64,000 bases of DNA from positions 1 to 64,000 of the forward strand of contig CAZVLF010000008.1 of NCBI GenBank assembly GCA_964627795.1, written 5' to 3'. Under the pieces are notes generated by a model. That model was not told the origin of the DNA and did not search any database. It saw nothing but the letters and a program-made list of their open reading frames with translations. Source of the stretch: CANDYO01 sp964627795 (GTDB lineage Bacteria > Pseudomonadota > Alphaproteobacteria > Rickettsiales > CANDYO01). Position numbers and translations under genes: made by a program. This document shows positions 47,039 through 55,707 of the stretch, one piece after another; position 1 is the stretch's first letter; each line of letters opens with the position of its first letter.

Positions 47039-48331
47039 TTAACTCGCTTGCTTATTGTTTTTCTTGCTTATAGATTTATTAGATTCAGATTCTTCTTTCC
47101 CTTTATAAACTATAATTGGATCTTTTTTTCCGTTTATTACATCAGCATCAACTACAATTTCTTCGATATTATTGCTACTTGGAATCTCAAACATCAAATC
47201 AAGCAATACAGACTCTAAAATAGATCTTAAACCTCTCGCTCCTGTTTTCCTCTCAATAGCTTTTTTAGCAATAGCATGAAGGGCATCATCATTAACTTTC
47301 AACTTCACTCCTTCCATTTCAAACAACTTCACAAATTGTTTTACTAAAGCATTCTTAGGCTTGGTTAAGATCTCAATTAATGCACTTTCTTCAAGATCAA
47401 CTAGGGTTGTAACTATAGGTAAACGCCCTATAAATTCTGGTATTAAACCAAATTTTACCAGATCTCCAGGCTCAACTTTATGAAGTATATCGTTAATTTT
47501 ATCTTCTTTCTTGCTTTTAACATCGGCCTCAAACCCTATCGAACTGCTAGCTCCTCTTGCGGAGATAATTTTATCAAGCCCTGTAAATGCTCCACCACAA
47601 ACAAATAATATATTGGTAGTGTCAACCTGGATAAATTCTTGGTTTGGATGCTTTCTTCCTCCTTGAGGCGGCACAGAAGCTACCGTACCTTCCATAATTT
47701 TTAGTAACGCTTGCTGCACCCCTTCACCTGATACATCTCGTGTTATGGAAGGATTTTCAGATTTACGAGAAATTTTATCAACTTCATCAATATAAATTAT
47801 GCCTCTTTCAGCTTTTGCTACGTCATAATCAGCAGCCTGTAACAATCTTAAAATAATATTCTCAACATCTTCTCCAACATATCCAGCCTCTGTTAAACTG
47901 GTTGCATCAGCAACCGTGAAAGGAACATCAAGAATCTTAGCTAAAGTTTGTGCTAAGAGAGTTTTACCACATCCTGTAGGACCAATAAGAAGAATATTTG
48001 ATTTAGATATCTCAACATCATTTTTTTTATCTAAATTTCTTAGTCTTTTATAATGGTTGTAAACTGCAACTGATAGAATTTTTTTAGCCTGATCTTGGCT
48101 GATAATATATTCATCAAGAACATCTCTTAATTCTTTAGGCGTAAGGATTTTATCATCTTGTGGATTATTAATATTAGTATCTTCATTGATGATATCGGCA
48201 CATAATTCAATACATTCATTACAAATAAATAATGTAGGGCCAGCAATAAGCTTCTTTACTTTATGTTGACTTTTTCCACAAAAAGAACAATGAAGCTCTT
48301 CTTTATTCTTAACTATATCTTTGCCTGACAT
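47039..48331 (-). CDS. clpX: ATP-dependent Clp protease ATP-binding subunit ClpX
   Basis: ClpX unfolds substrates for ClpP. The N-terminal zinc domain has Cys15, Cys18, Cys37 and Cys40. Walker A GPTGCGKTLLA and Walker B IIYIDEVDKI lie in the AAA+ domain, and the pore loop GYVGEDVEN and sensor region GARGLRS are present. The 430 residues are typical. clpP and lon, the usual alphaproteobacterial neighbours, are missing here; a thiolase follows instead. Confidence 0.97.
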   Translation of the reverse strand: MSGKDIVKNKEELHCSFCGKSQHKVKKLIAGPTLFICNECIELCADIINEDTNINNPQDDKILTPKELRDVLDEYIISQDQAKKILSVAVYNHYKRLRNLDKKNDVEISKSNILLIGPTGCGKTLLAQTLAKILDVPFTVADATSLTEAGYVGEDVENIILRLLQAADYDVAKAERGIIYIDEVDKISRKSENPSITRDVSGEGVQQALLKIMEGTVASVPPQGGRKHPNQEFIQVDTTNILFVCGGAFTGLDKIISARGASSSIGFEADVKSKKEDKINDILHKVEPGDLVKFGLIPEFIGRLPIVTTLVDLEESALIEILTKPKNALVKQFVKLFEMEGVKLKVNDDALHAIAKKAIERKTGARGLRSILESVLLDLMFEIPSSNNIEEIVVDADVINGKKDPIIVYKGKEESESNKSISKKNNKQAS

Positions 48332-48448
48332 ATAACCACCCTCATCAGCTTGAATTTAGTTCTTTAAAATATCACAAGTGCCAGAAAATAAAAAGTTTTT
48401 TTTAAATTAAAATCTTCTACTAAAAAGTAACTTTTTTAGCAACCAAGC

Positions 48449-49615
48449 CTATTTATCTTCATCTTCTAAAATTTTTTCGTGCATATGAGCTAAATTAAGC
48501 AAAACTGATTCTAAAGCAAAATTTTCTAGAAATATTTCGTGAGCTTTTCGGGTCTTTTTTTTGACCTTATCAGGATTATCCCTAATCCATTCCAAATGTC
48601 TTTGAAGTTGAGACAGTATTCTTCCAGAAGAAGCATCAACATCTATATATAAAAAACTATCACCAAAATTAGACACTATAAAAGGATGTCTATCACTAAT
48701 CCCTATTGCTCCAGCAGCAGCAGTTTCAAACACTCTTCCCGTTGGAACCCCGCTTTCAAGGCTTATCCTAGTGTGAAGTAGCAGATTTATTCCATGTTCT
48801 TGTAAAATCTCCTTAATTATAGATTTACTATTTGTTGGAGGGTCTCTATAAGCATTTTCTACTATTGGGTATAATCTTGACTTTACTCCATAAAATACAG
48901 CCAAATTAGAATTAGCTAAAGATTTAAATAACTTATAATATTTTTGGGTTCGTCTATCAGCATCCCACAAACCTGCCATATAAACCATCTTTCTTGGCTC
49001 TAATTCCTTATATTCCGTTAAAGGAACTGAAGCATAACCTTGAAAACCATAAAATTTCTTTCCCAGTGATTCCATATAGCGTTTAAACAAGCTAATATGA
49101 GGGGAGGAAATTATAAAACCGCTAAGAGATTTTAATTCAGGATATCTTAACTCATTAAACAGAGGATAAAGGCTTAAAAAACCTCCAAAATAATCTTGAG
49201 TAGGCTGAGAAACAAGGGCATATACCTTATAATCACTATAATTTGGTTTAAGTCCTAATTTTATATCCCATTTAGCAGAAAAAATAAAATCAGGATTTAT
49301 TTCTCTAATTTTTTCCTCATTTCCTTCTATAGATTCAAGCTTAAATGTCTGCCAACCTAAATTCTCTGATGCTCTAATGAATCTATTACTTACTTCTCTA
49401 TCAGTAATATTTTCAGCAGAAGGAATTATAATAATTACCTTATAACTATCTTTTATAGGTACAAATTGATATTCTTTAAGCCAATTATAGCGTGCATCAT
49501 GCCATTCATAAATTTTAAACATGGATTCTTTTATTCCAAAAGCAAGAAGGATATAAAGGCAAAATGAAATTGCTAATGTGACAATAATTCCTATAATTAC
49601 TTTAAAAAAACTCAT
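48449..49615 (-). CDS. membrane-anchored glycosyltransferase, GT1/CgeB-like
   Basis: An N-terminal helix (residues 5-27) precedes a GT-B-like fold. The C-terminal part reads NLLLHTRISLESGVPTGRVFETAAAGAIGISDRHPF, which has the E-x-x-A-x-G pattern of the glycosyltransferase 1-2 family. The substrate is unknown; a surface polysaccharide or LPS core is likely. It is a single gene ahead of clpX with a 117-base gap. Confidence 0.75.
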   Translation of the reverse strand: MSFFKVIIGIIVTLAISFCLYILLAFGIKESMFKIYEWHDARYNWLKEYQFVPIKDSYKVIIIIPSAENITDREVSNRFIRASENLGWQTFKLESIEGNEEKIREINPDFIFSAKWDIKLGLKPNYSDYKVYALVSQPTQDYFGGFLSLYPLFNELRYPELKSLSGFIISSPHISLFKRYMESLGKKFYGFQGYASVPLTEYKELEPRKMVYMAGLWDADRRTQKYYKLFKSLANSNLAVFYGVKSRLYPIVENAYRDPPTNSKSIIKEILQEHGINLLLHTRISLESGVPTGRVFETAAAGAIGISDRHPFIVSNFGDSFLYIDVDASSGRILSQLQRHLEWIRDNPDKVKKKTRKAHEIFLENFALESVLLNLAHMHEKILEDEDK

Positions 49616-49712
49616 TTATCTAACTCACTTTCAAAAATTTTATCAATTTAATAAAAAAACTTCTTGCTTAAAATGATTTGTCGATGTAAAACAATGTAAC
49701 CATTTATTTAGT

Positions 49713-49798
49713 GCCCGCATGATGGAATGGTAGACATAACGGACTTAAAATCCGTGGGGCTTTAGCCCTTGCCAGTTCAAGTCTGGCTGCGGGTACCA
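49713..49798 (+). tRNA. tRNA-Leu (TAA)
   Basis: The 86-base gene has acceptor GCCCGCA with TGCGGGT, anticodon stem ACGGA/TCCGT around loop CTTAAAA (anticodon TAA), a long variable arm and an encoded CCA. It closely follows the general bacterial tRNA-Leu(UAA). It ends 3 bases before the radC stop from the other strand. Confidence 0.97.
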
Positions 49799-49801
49799 TT
49801 C

Positions 49802-50473
49802 TCATAATAATCCTCCTTCCTTAAAACTAAAGAAACTTTTATCACTAACAATTATATGGTCATGTATTTTTATATTAAAAGATGACATTAAAATTGCTAT
49901 ATCTTGAGTAACTTTAATATCAGCTTTCGAAGGTTTAGTTTCTCCACCTGGATGGTTATGAGCAAGAATTATTGCTGAGGCATTCAAAAACAAAGCCCTC
50001 TTGGCAATCTCTCTTGGGTAAACATTAATCTCATTAACCGTACCATAATCAAAAATATCTTCTTCTATTAACTCATTCTGGTTATTTAGGTAAAATATAA
50101 TAAACATCTCTTTTTTTGAGTGACCAATAATTGATCTACAATAATTTAAAAGGCTATTCCAAGAGGTTAAAATTGGTTTTTTCCTAATTTCATCTTTTAA
50201 CAATCTTGCCGCGCCCTCAACCATAAGTCTAAAGCAAGCTACTACAGACTTCCCAATACCAGGAATAGATAATAAAGACTCTGCTTCAGCTGTAATCACT
50301 TTAGCAAAGCTTCCGTATTTTGCCAGCAAAGATTTAGCCAGAGGCTTGGTATCTTTTCTTGGAATAACAAGACAAAGCAATAATTCAAGAATTTCATAGT
50401 CCTGCATAGCCCCAAATTTAGAATTAAGAAGCCTTTCTCTAATTCTTTCTCTATGCCCTATATTATTATCCAT
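49802..50473 (-). CDS. radC: RadC family JAB-domain protein
   Basis: Residues 1-75 carry helix-hairpin-helix-like sequence (SIPGIGKSVV), and the rest is a JAMM domain with the metal motif HNHPGG...S..D (ILAHNHPGGETKPSKADI). Despite the name, RadC has no proven repair role. I take ATG 50473, 8 bases after the tolB stop; a TTG at 50503 would extend into tolB. It follows tolB where pal is usual. It ends in TGA inside the tRNA-Leu flank, a genuine stop. Confidence 0.92.
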   Translation of the reverse strand: MDNNIGHRERIRERLLNSKFGAMQDYEILELLLCLVIPRKDTKPLAKSLLAKYGSFAKVITAEAESLLSIPGIGKSVVACFRLMVEGAARLLKDEIRKKPILTSWNSLLNYCRSIIGHSKKEMFIIFYLNNQNELIEEDIFDYGTVNEINVYPREIAKRALFLNASAIILAHNHPGGETKPSKADIKVTQDIAILMSSFNIKIHDHIIVSDKSFFSFKEGGLL

Positions 50474-50481
50474 TAAAATCT

Positions 50482-51792
50482 CTAGTTTAAAGAAGAAGAC
50501 CAACTTGGATCTGAAGCATCTGTTGTAAGTTTAAGCGTTCTTTCAAAATGCCCTGTTATATCAATGGTACATAAATATGATTTAGCTGCCATTAAAGAAC
50601 CACGATAAGGCTCACCTCTAGTATAAATAATAACCCTACCATTAGGAGACCAAGCCGGACTTTCAACCAAATATCCTTGAGTTAACATCCTTTCTCCTGA
50701 ACCATCCGGACGAATAACTCCAATATAAAACGTACCCTGAACTTTTTTAGTAAAAGCAATATAATCCCCTCTTGGAGACCAAATTGGGGTAAAATAACTA
50801 CCTTTATTAAAAGTTATTCTTTCTTGGTTACTTCCATCTCTATCCATAACATATAATTGAGGAGAACCGCTTCTATCCGAAACAAAAGCTATTTTTTGTC
50901 CATCTGGAGAAAAATAAGGGCTAGTATTAATATATGGTCCTTTTGTTAATTGCTTAGGTGATTTAGCAGAAATATCCATTAAGTACACATCACTACTTCC
51001 ATCATGAGAATAAGAAATTGCAACTTCTTTCCCATCCGGTGAAAATCTTGGTGCAAAAGTCATTTCTTTAAAACGGCCAAAAACATGGTCGCTTCCAGAG
51101 TTTAAATTTCTTAAATGAACTCTTGGCTTATTATTTGCATAAGATAAATATAATGCTTTATGATTATCCGGCGAAAAACGAGGGGTAAGAACCAAATCTT
51201 TACCATCACTTAAATAACGTAAATTAGCACCATCTTGATCCATAATAGCAAGTTTCTTTATTCTTTTTTTTGCAGGCCCTGATGCTGCAATAAATAAAAT
51301 CTTAGTATCAAAGTAACCTTCTTCTCCAGTTATACGCTTATAAACATCATCAGCAATTTTATGAGCTATTCTTCTCCATTGAGTATCTTTGCCTTTATAT
51401 ATACTTCCTTTAAGAGATGTTTCACTATAGGGATCCCATAACTGATATTCCACTTTTAAGCTATTGCCAATTTTAAATACTTCTCCAACAATCATGGCTG
51501 ATGCCTTGATCTGCCTCCAGGCAGAAAACTTAGGTCGATGATTCACATTATGAATAGGCTCAATATAGGCAGAATCATTAATTATTCTAAACAAACCTGT
51601 ACCTTGCAAATCATTATTTAGAACTTCAGTTATCTCTTTTCCTATTTCCCTTTCAAGAGAGCTTATTCCACCAAATTTTATGCTTGCAATTGGCATAGGC
51701 TCAATATTTCCACTAGTAATATCTATTCTTTCAATTGCAAATACTTTAATTGAAAATAATAATATAAAAATATAAGTAAAAAATCTTCTCAT
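50482..51792 (-). CDS. tolB: Tol-Pal system protein TolB
   Basis: TolB is a periplasmic beta-propeller that links Pal to TolA during outer-membrane constriction. A signal peptide (1-19, ending VFA) is followed by the N-terminal domain and repeated PD40 blades such as RFSPDGKEVAISYSHDGSSD and YFSPDGQKIAFVSDRSG. At 436 residues the length is normal. It follows tolA by one base; pal is not visible downstream. Confidence 0.96.
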   Translation of the reverse strand: MRRFFTYIFILLFSIKVFAIERIDITSGNIEPMPIASIKFGGISSLEREIGKEITEVLNNDLQGTGLFRIINDSAYIEPIHNVNHRPKFSAWRQIKASAMIVGEVFKIGNSLKVEYQLWDPYSETSLKGSIYKGKDTQWRRIAHKIADDVYKRITGEEGYFDTKILFIAASGPAKKRIKKLAIMDQDGANLRYLSDGKDLVLTPRFSPDNHKALYLSYANNKPRVHLRNLNSGSDHVFGRFKEMTFAPRFSPDGKEVAISYSHDGSSDVYLMDISAKSPKQLTKGPYINTSPYFSPDGQKIAFVSDRSGSPQLYVMDRDGSNQERITFNKGSYFTPIWSPRGDYIAFTKKVQGTFYIGVIRPDGSGERMLTQGYLVESPAWSPNGRVIIYTRGEPYRGSLMAAKSYLCTIDITGHFERTLKLTTDASDPSWSSSLN

Positions 51793-51793
51793 A

Positions 51794-52702
51794 CTAATCT
51801 CCTAAAATGTCACTTGGATTGAAATTTAACTCCAACTCTTTCCATGAATTATATTGGTTTGCTGGTAATCCTTGCAAAGGGCTTGCTTTATAAACAGCAC
51901 GAACTGCAGCATCTGCTGCAACTTTATATAATTCATCACTATTATATCTACCACTATCTAAAACTTTTACATTAGCAACTGCCCCATCTTCTTTAAAAGA
52001 AATTCTCAAAAGCACTTGCAATTTAGCTGCATCTCTGTTTCCAGCAGGAGGATTCCAGCATTGCTCTATTTGGTGCCTTATGGCATCTTTAATACTAAGA
52101 GACAAAGGCCTGTCAGTATTAAATGGGCCTTTGCTTGTTTTCTCTGCCACCTCATAATCAGTTTTATCTTTCGATTCTTCAGCCTGTAAGTTTTTTAAAA
52201 TTTTGTCAATCTCGCTTACTTTAGGTTTAGGATTTTTTTTCTTTTTATCATCCTTCTTATCAACTTTTTCATGATTTTTCTTATTTGGTGTTTGCTTTTC
52301 TTTATTATCTTTTTTCTTCTCTTCTTTTTTTAATTTATCATGCACGACTTCTTTTTTTAAATCAGGCTTATTTTCTGGCTTCACTTCAGGCTTCACAGGT
52401 TCTGGTTTTGGCTGTTCTTTTGATTTTTTATCTTCCTTCTCTAAAACTGGCTCACTTTTTGTTGCTTCTTTTTTCTCTTCTAACTTTTCTTCAATTTTTT
52501 TAGTTTTTTGCTTATTTTCAATATTAGTGTTTTTAGTAATAGGTAATAAATCAACAGCTATTATAACTGGAGGTGAAGGATTTCTGCTACATTGAGGAAA
52601 ATTAATTAAAAGCAACATAAAAAGAAAGAGATGCATAAAAGCTGACAAGCTCACTCCTAAATGACGCCCTAAAACAGCTATAATTTTCAGCACTCTTTCC
52701 AT
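51794..52702 (-). CDS. tolA: TolA, TonB-like energy transducer
   Basis: The protein has an N-terminal membrane helix (about 20-34), a long Lys/Glu/Pro-rich periplasmic stalk (55-175), and a TonB-type C-terminal domain with IRHQIEQCWNPPAG and VKVLDSGRYNSD. It should span the periplasm and contact TolB and Pal. At 302 residues it is somewhat short. It lies in order between tolR and tolB. Confidence 0.93.
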   Translation of the reverse strand: MERVLKIIAVLGRHLGVSLSAFMHLFLFMLLLINFPQCSRNPSPPVIIAVDLLPITKNTNIENKQKTKKIEEKLEEKKEATKSEPVLEKEDKKSKEQPKPEPVKPEVKPENKPDLKKEVVHDKLKKEEKKKDNKEKQTPNKKNHEKVDKKDDKKKKNPKPKVSEIDKILKNLQAEESKDKTDYEVAEKTSKGPFNTDRPLSLSIKDAIRHQIEQCWNPPAGNRDAAKLQVLLRISFKEDGAVANVKVLDSGRYNSDELYKVAADAAVRAVYKASPLQGLPANQYNSWKELELNFNPSDILGD

Positions 52703-52708
52703 AATTAA

Positions 52709-53137
52709 TTATTTATCTAACTGAGTAATTAGTGATACATGATTATAACCAGCCTGATTAATTGATCCAACCACTTTCATAATCATCCCATAGCTAGCAT
52801 CTTTATCACCTCTAATAAGTATTCTACTATCTTTCTTTTCATTAGTAACAGCAATTAGCTTATTGGCTAAATCTTCTGTTTTTATCTCAATATCTTGTAA
52901 ATATACAGTACCCTTATTGCTAACAGTTATAGTAAGTGGCTCATCATTACCGCTTATTGGAGCAGCTGAAGATTCTGGAAGATTCACATTTATGCCAGAA
53001 ATCATCATAGGAGCAGTAACCATAAATACTACTAACAATACTAACATAACATCAACAAAAGGAGTTATGTTTATTTCACACATCAATTGTCTTTTCGCTT
53101 TCTTACCTTTTTTATTATTAACTATGGTAACTGCCAT
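52709..53137 (-). CDS. tolR: TolR, ExbD-family proton channel subunit
   Basis: A 142-residue ExbD-family protein: one helix (about 27-45, starting with the conserved Asp in INITPFVDVMLVLLVVFMV) and a periplasmic domain with ILIRGDKDASYG. It uses the proton-motive force with TolQ to energise TolA. It overlaps the tolQ 3' end by 20 bases. Confidence 0.95.
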   Translation of the reverse strand: MAVTIVNNKKGKKAKRQLMCEINITPFVDVMLVLLVVFMVTAPMMISGINVNLPESSAAPISGNDEPLTITVSNKGTVYLQDIEIKTEDLANKLIAVTNEKKDSRILIRGDKDASYGMIMKVVGSINQAGYNHVSLITQLDK

Positions 53138-53864
53138 GTTCCATTCCTCGATCTATTTCTTGAGACAACAAAGAACCAAGCTCATTAGCAAAATCTTCTA
53201 CTTTTGCTTCAATGTTATTTACTCTACTTGATAGAATACTGTAAAAAATTACCGCAGGTATAGCTGCAACTAAGCCTATTGCGGTAGCAAATAAGGCCTC
53301 AGCGATACCAGGAGCCACTACCGCAATGGTAGCATTCTGGGCAGCTGCTATTGACCTAAAGCTAGTCATTATTCCCCAAACAGTTCCAAATAAACCTACA
53401 AAGGTTGCTGATGAACCAACAACAGCTAAAAATACAAGATTTTTATCTAACTCTTCTATTTCTCTATTTTTTGCAGAATCCATTGCTTGAATTATTCTTT
53501 CTTTTAGACCAATGCTTAGATATGAAACGGTAGTTCTACTTGCATTAATTCTATGCTTACTCCACTCATCCATTGCAGCTACAAAAACCACCGACATTGG
53601 ATTATCAGCTTTATTTCTGATTCTATCATATAGCTGGTCTAACATCTGACCAGACCAGAACACGTCTTCAAAATCTCTAATTTTTTTTATTACTTGGCGA
53701 AAAAGTACAGATTTATCTATTATAATTGCCCAACTCCATATGGAAGCCAATAGCAGAATTAGCAACACTAACTTAACTACTATATCAGCCCCTGAAATTA
53801 ATCCTAAAATTGATAGATCAGCATGGACTGCTTTATTAACAATCCCTTCTACTTTTTGACTCAT
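53118..53864 (-). CDS. tolQ: TolQ, ExbB-family proton channel subunit
   Basis: TolQ forms the pentamer around TolR. Three helices (about 25-45, 145-165, 180-205) and the sequence FVGLFGTVWGIMTSF with AEALFATAIGLVAAIPAV are typical. I choose ATG 53864 over an in-frame TTG at 53870 because AGGG sits about seven bases before the ATG. First gene of tolQ-tolR-tolA-tolB. Confidence 0.94.
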   Translation of the reverse strand: MSQKVEGIVNKAVHADLSILGLISGADIVVKLVLLILLLASIWSWAIIIDKSVLFRQVIKKIRDFEDVFWSGQMLDQLYDRIRNKADNPMSVVFVAAMDEWSKHRINASRTTVSYLSIGLKERIIQAMDSAKNREIEELDKNLVFLAVVGSSATFVGLFGTVWGIMTSFRSIAAAQNATIAVVAPGIAEALFATAIGLVAAIPAVIFYSILSSRVNNIEAKVEDFANELGSLLSQEIDRGMEHGSYHS

Positions 53865-54022
53865 ATTCAACCCTTTAATTAGTAATACTATATATAAACA
53901 TAACTTTATATTATCTATAAGTAATTTGCCATTAAAATAAAGCTAAAATATCAAATTCATTGCCAAATGAATCATTTTTATTATAAATTGTAATCACTTA
54001 AATATTTAAAGCGGAAATGTAA

Positions 54023-54745
54023 ATGACCATAATTGGAATCACCCTTGATTGGGACGATAGCCCAACATATTCTTCTATGCATCCTTGGTATGCTTTAAGA
54101 TGCAATTATGCTAGCGTTATAAGCAAATTTAAATCTACACCTATTATAATACCTTATGATTTTGCGTCAATTAACAAATATGTAAATATGATTGATGGCT
54201 TAATGATTCCAGGCGGAGATTATGATCTTGATCCTTCGGTTTACGGAGAAGAAAAAGCGCAAGAAACTAGAAATACTAGAAACATAAGAAGTGACTTTGA
54301 AATAAAATTGATTAAAGAAGTTATTGCGCAAAATAAACCTTTACTTGGAATTTGCGCAGGCGAACAGCTACTCGCTGCTATTTACGGCGGAAAATTAATT
54401 CAAGATATAAAAAGCTATAATCCTAATTCATTAGAGCATGAGCAGCGTAAACTTAATATACATATGTCTAAACCATCTCATAAAGTAAAAATAACCCCTA
54501 ATACCTTATTGCATAAAATATTAGAGACTGATGAAATTGAGGTTAATAGTTCTCATCACCAGGCTGTAAAATCAGTAGGTAAAGAAATGGTTATTTCTGG
54601 TGTTGCTCCTGATGGTATAATTGAAGCCATTGAAATGCCAAACCGTAAATTTGTTATTGGCATAGAATGGCATCCTGAATATTTGGTTAGCCAAGCAGAT
54701 GAAAAATTAATTCAATCTTTTATTAAGGCAGCTTCAAACAAATGA
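54023..54745 (+). CDS. class I glutamine amidotransferase-like hydrolase (peptidase C26)
   Basis: This 240-residue protein resembles gamma-glutamyl-gamma-aminobutyrate hydrolase PuuD. Catalytic Cys111 lies in GICAGEQLLA, and the His-Glu pair is in GIEWHPEYLV. The early MIPGGDYDLDPSVYG is also family-typical. The natural substrate is unknown; cleavage of gamma-glutamyl compounds is likely. Its TGA overlaps the rluB ATG (ATGA), so the two are coupled. Confidence 0.87.
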   Translation: MTIIGITLDWDDSPTYSSMHPWYALRCNYASVISKFKSTPIIIPYDFASINKYVNMIDGLMIPGGDYDLDPSVYGEEKAQETRNTRNIRSDFEIKLIKEVIAQNKPLLGICAGEQLLAAIYGGKLIQDIKSYNPNSLEHEQRKLNIHMSKPSHKVKITPNTLLHKILETDEIEVNSSHHQAVKSVGKEMVISGVAPDGIIEAIEMPNRKFVIGIEWHPEYLVSQADEKLIQSFIKAASNK

Positions 54746-55458
54746 ATAACAACGAAGAAAGAATTGCAAAAATAATTGCTCATGCTGGTATTTGCTCTAG
54801 AAGAGATGCAGAAAAACTCATTGAACAAGGACGAGTAACCTTTAAGGGTCAAGTTATAACCAACCCTGCTTTAAAATTTCCAAATGGAGAAAATATTAAA
54901 GTAGATGGAAAACCGCTAAAATTCAAAAAAGCTAAGCTTTGGCTTTATCATAAGCCGGTTGGACTTATAGTATCTCATAATGACGAGCAAGGAAGAGAAA
55001 CTGTTTTTGATAATATTAACATTAAAGAAAGAGTTATTTCTATTGGCAGGCTTGATAAAAATACTTCTGGTCTATTGCTTTTAACCAATGATGGGAATCT
55101 TGCTCGTAAGCTTGAATTACCAAGTAATAATTTTAAGCGAGTTTATGCAGTAAGAGTATTTGGTAATTTAAATTTCGAACATATGAAGAAAACCTTATCA
55201 AAACCTATCATATTAGAAGGGGTAAAATATAAACCGGTTAAATTAGAGCTTGAGTCATCTTCAGCTAATAACCACTGGCTTATAATCACCATCACCGAAG
55301 GAAAAAATAGAGAAATTAGAAAAATATTAAGCCATTTTGATCTAAAAATAAGTAAATTAACCAGGCTTCAATATGGACCATTTTCTTTAGGAAATTTAAA
55401 ACCAGGCAGCCATATGGAAGCACAAAACTGGGAAGAATTATTAGATGCTCTTGATTAA
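54742..55458 (+). CDS. rluB: RluB/RsuA-family pseudouridine synthase
   Basis: An S4 domain (about residues 5-60) is followed by the RsuA-type catalytic domain: HKPVGLIVSH and GRLDKNTSGLLLL with catalytic Asp105, then EGKNREIRK. It probably modifies 23S rRNA at position 2605 as RluB, though RsuA (16S) or RluE are alternatives. It is coupled to the amidotransferase gene upstream. Residues line up with the whole family. Confidence 0.9.
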   Translation: MNNNEERIAKIIAHAGICSRRDAEKLIEQGRVTFKGQVITNPALKFPNGENIKVDGKPLKFKKAKLWLYHKPVGLIVSHNDEQGRETVFDNINIKERVISIGRLDKNTSGLLLLTNDGNLARKLELPSNNFKRVYAVRVFGNLNFEHMKKTLSKPIILEGVKYKPVKLELESSSANNHWLIITITEGKNREIRKILSHFDLKISKLTRLQYGPFSLGNLKPGSHMEAQNWEELLDALD

Positions 55459-55707
55459 GCAGTTTATAAAGCTAATCTAACTTAAAATCTCACAGAAGAT
55501 TTAATATTATCTTTGCTTTTTTAATATTGGCGGCTATATATCCAAGTTTTTTAGCTTAGACAGTTAATTCTTGGCTTTGACTAAATATTACTTGGACTTG
55601 TTGCTTATATTTCTTCTTCTGCTCCTTTAGATTTTGGCTACTTATTTAATAATTCTAGACTTTTAGTAATTACTTTAGTTAACAGTGCCAAAAAATTAAA
55701 CAATAAT

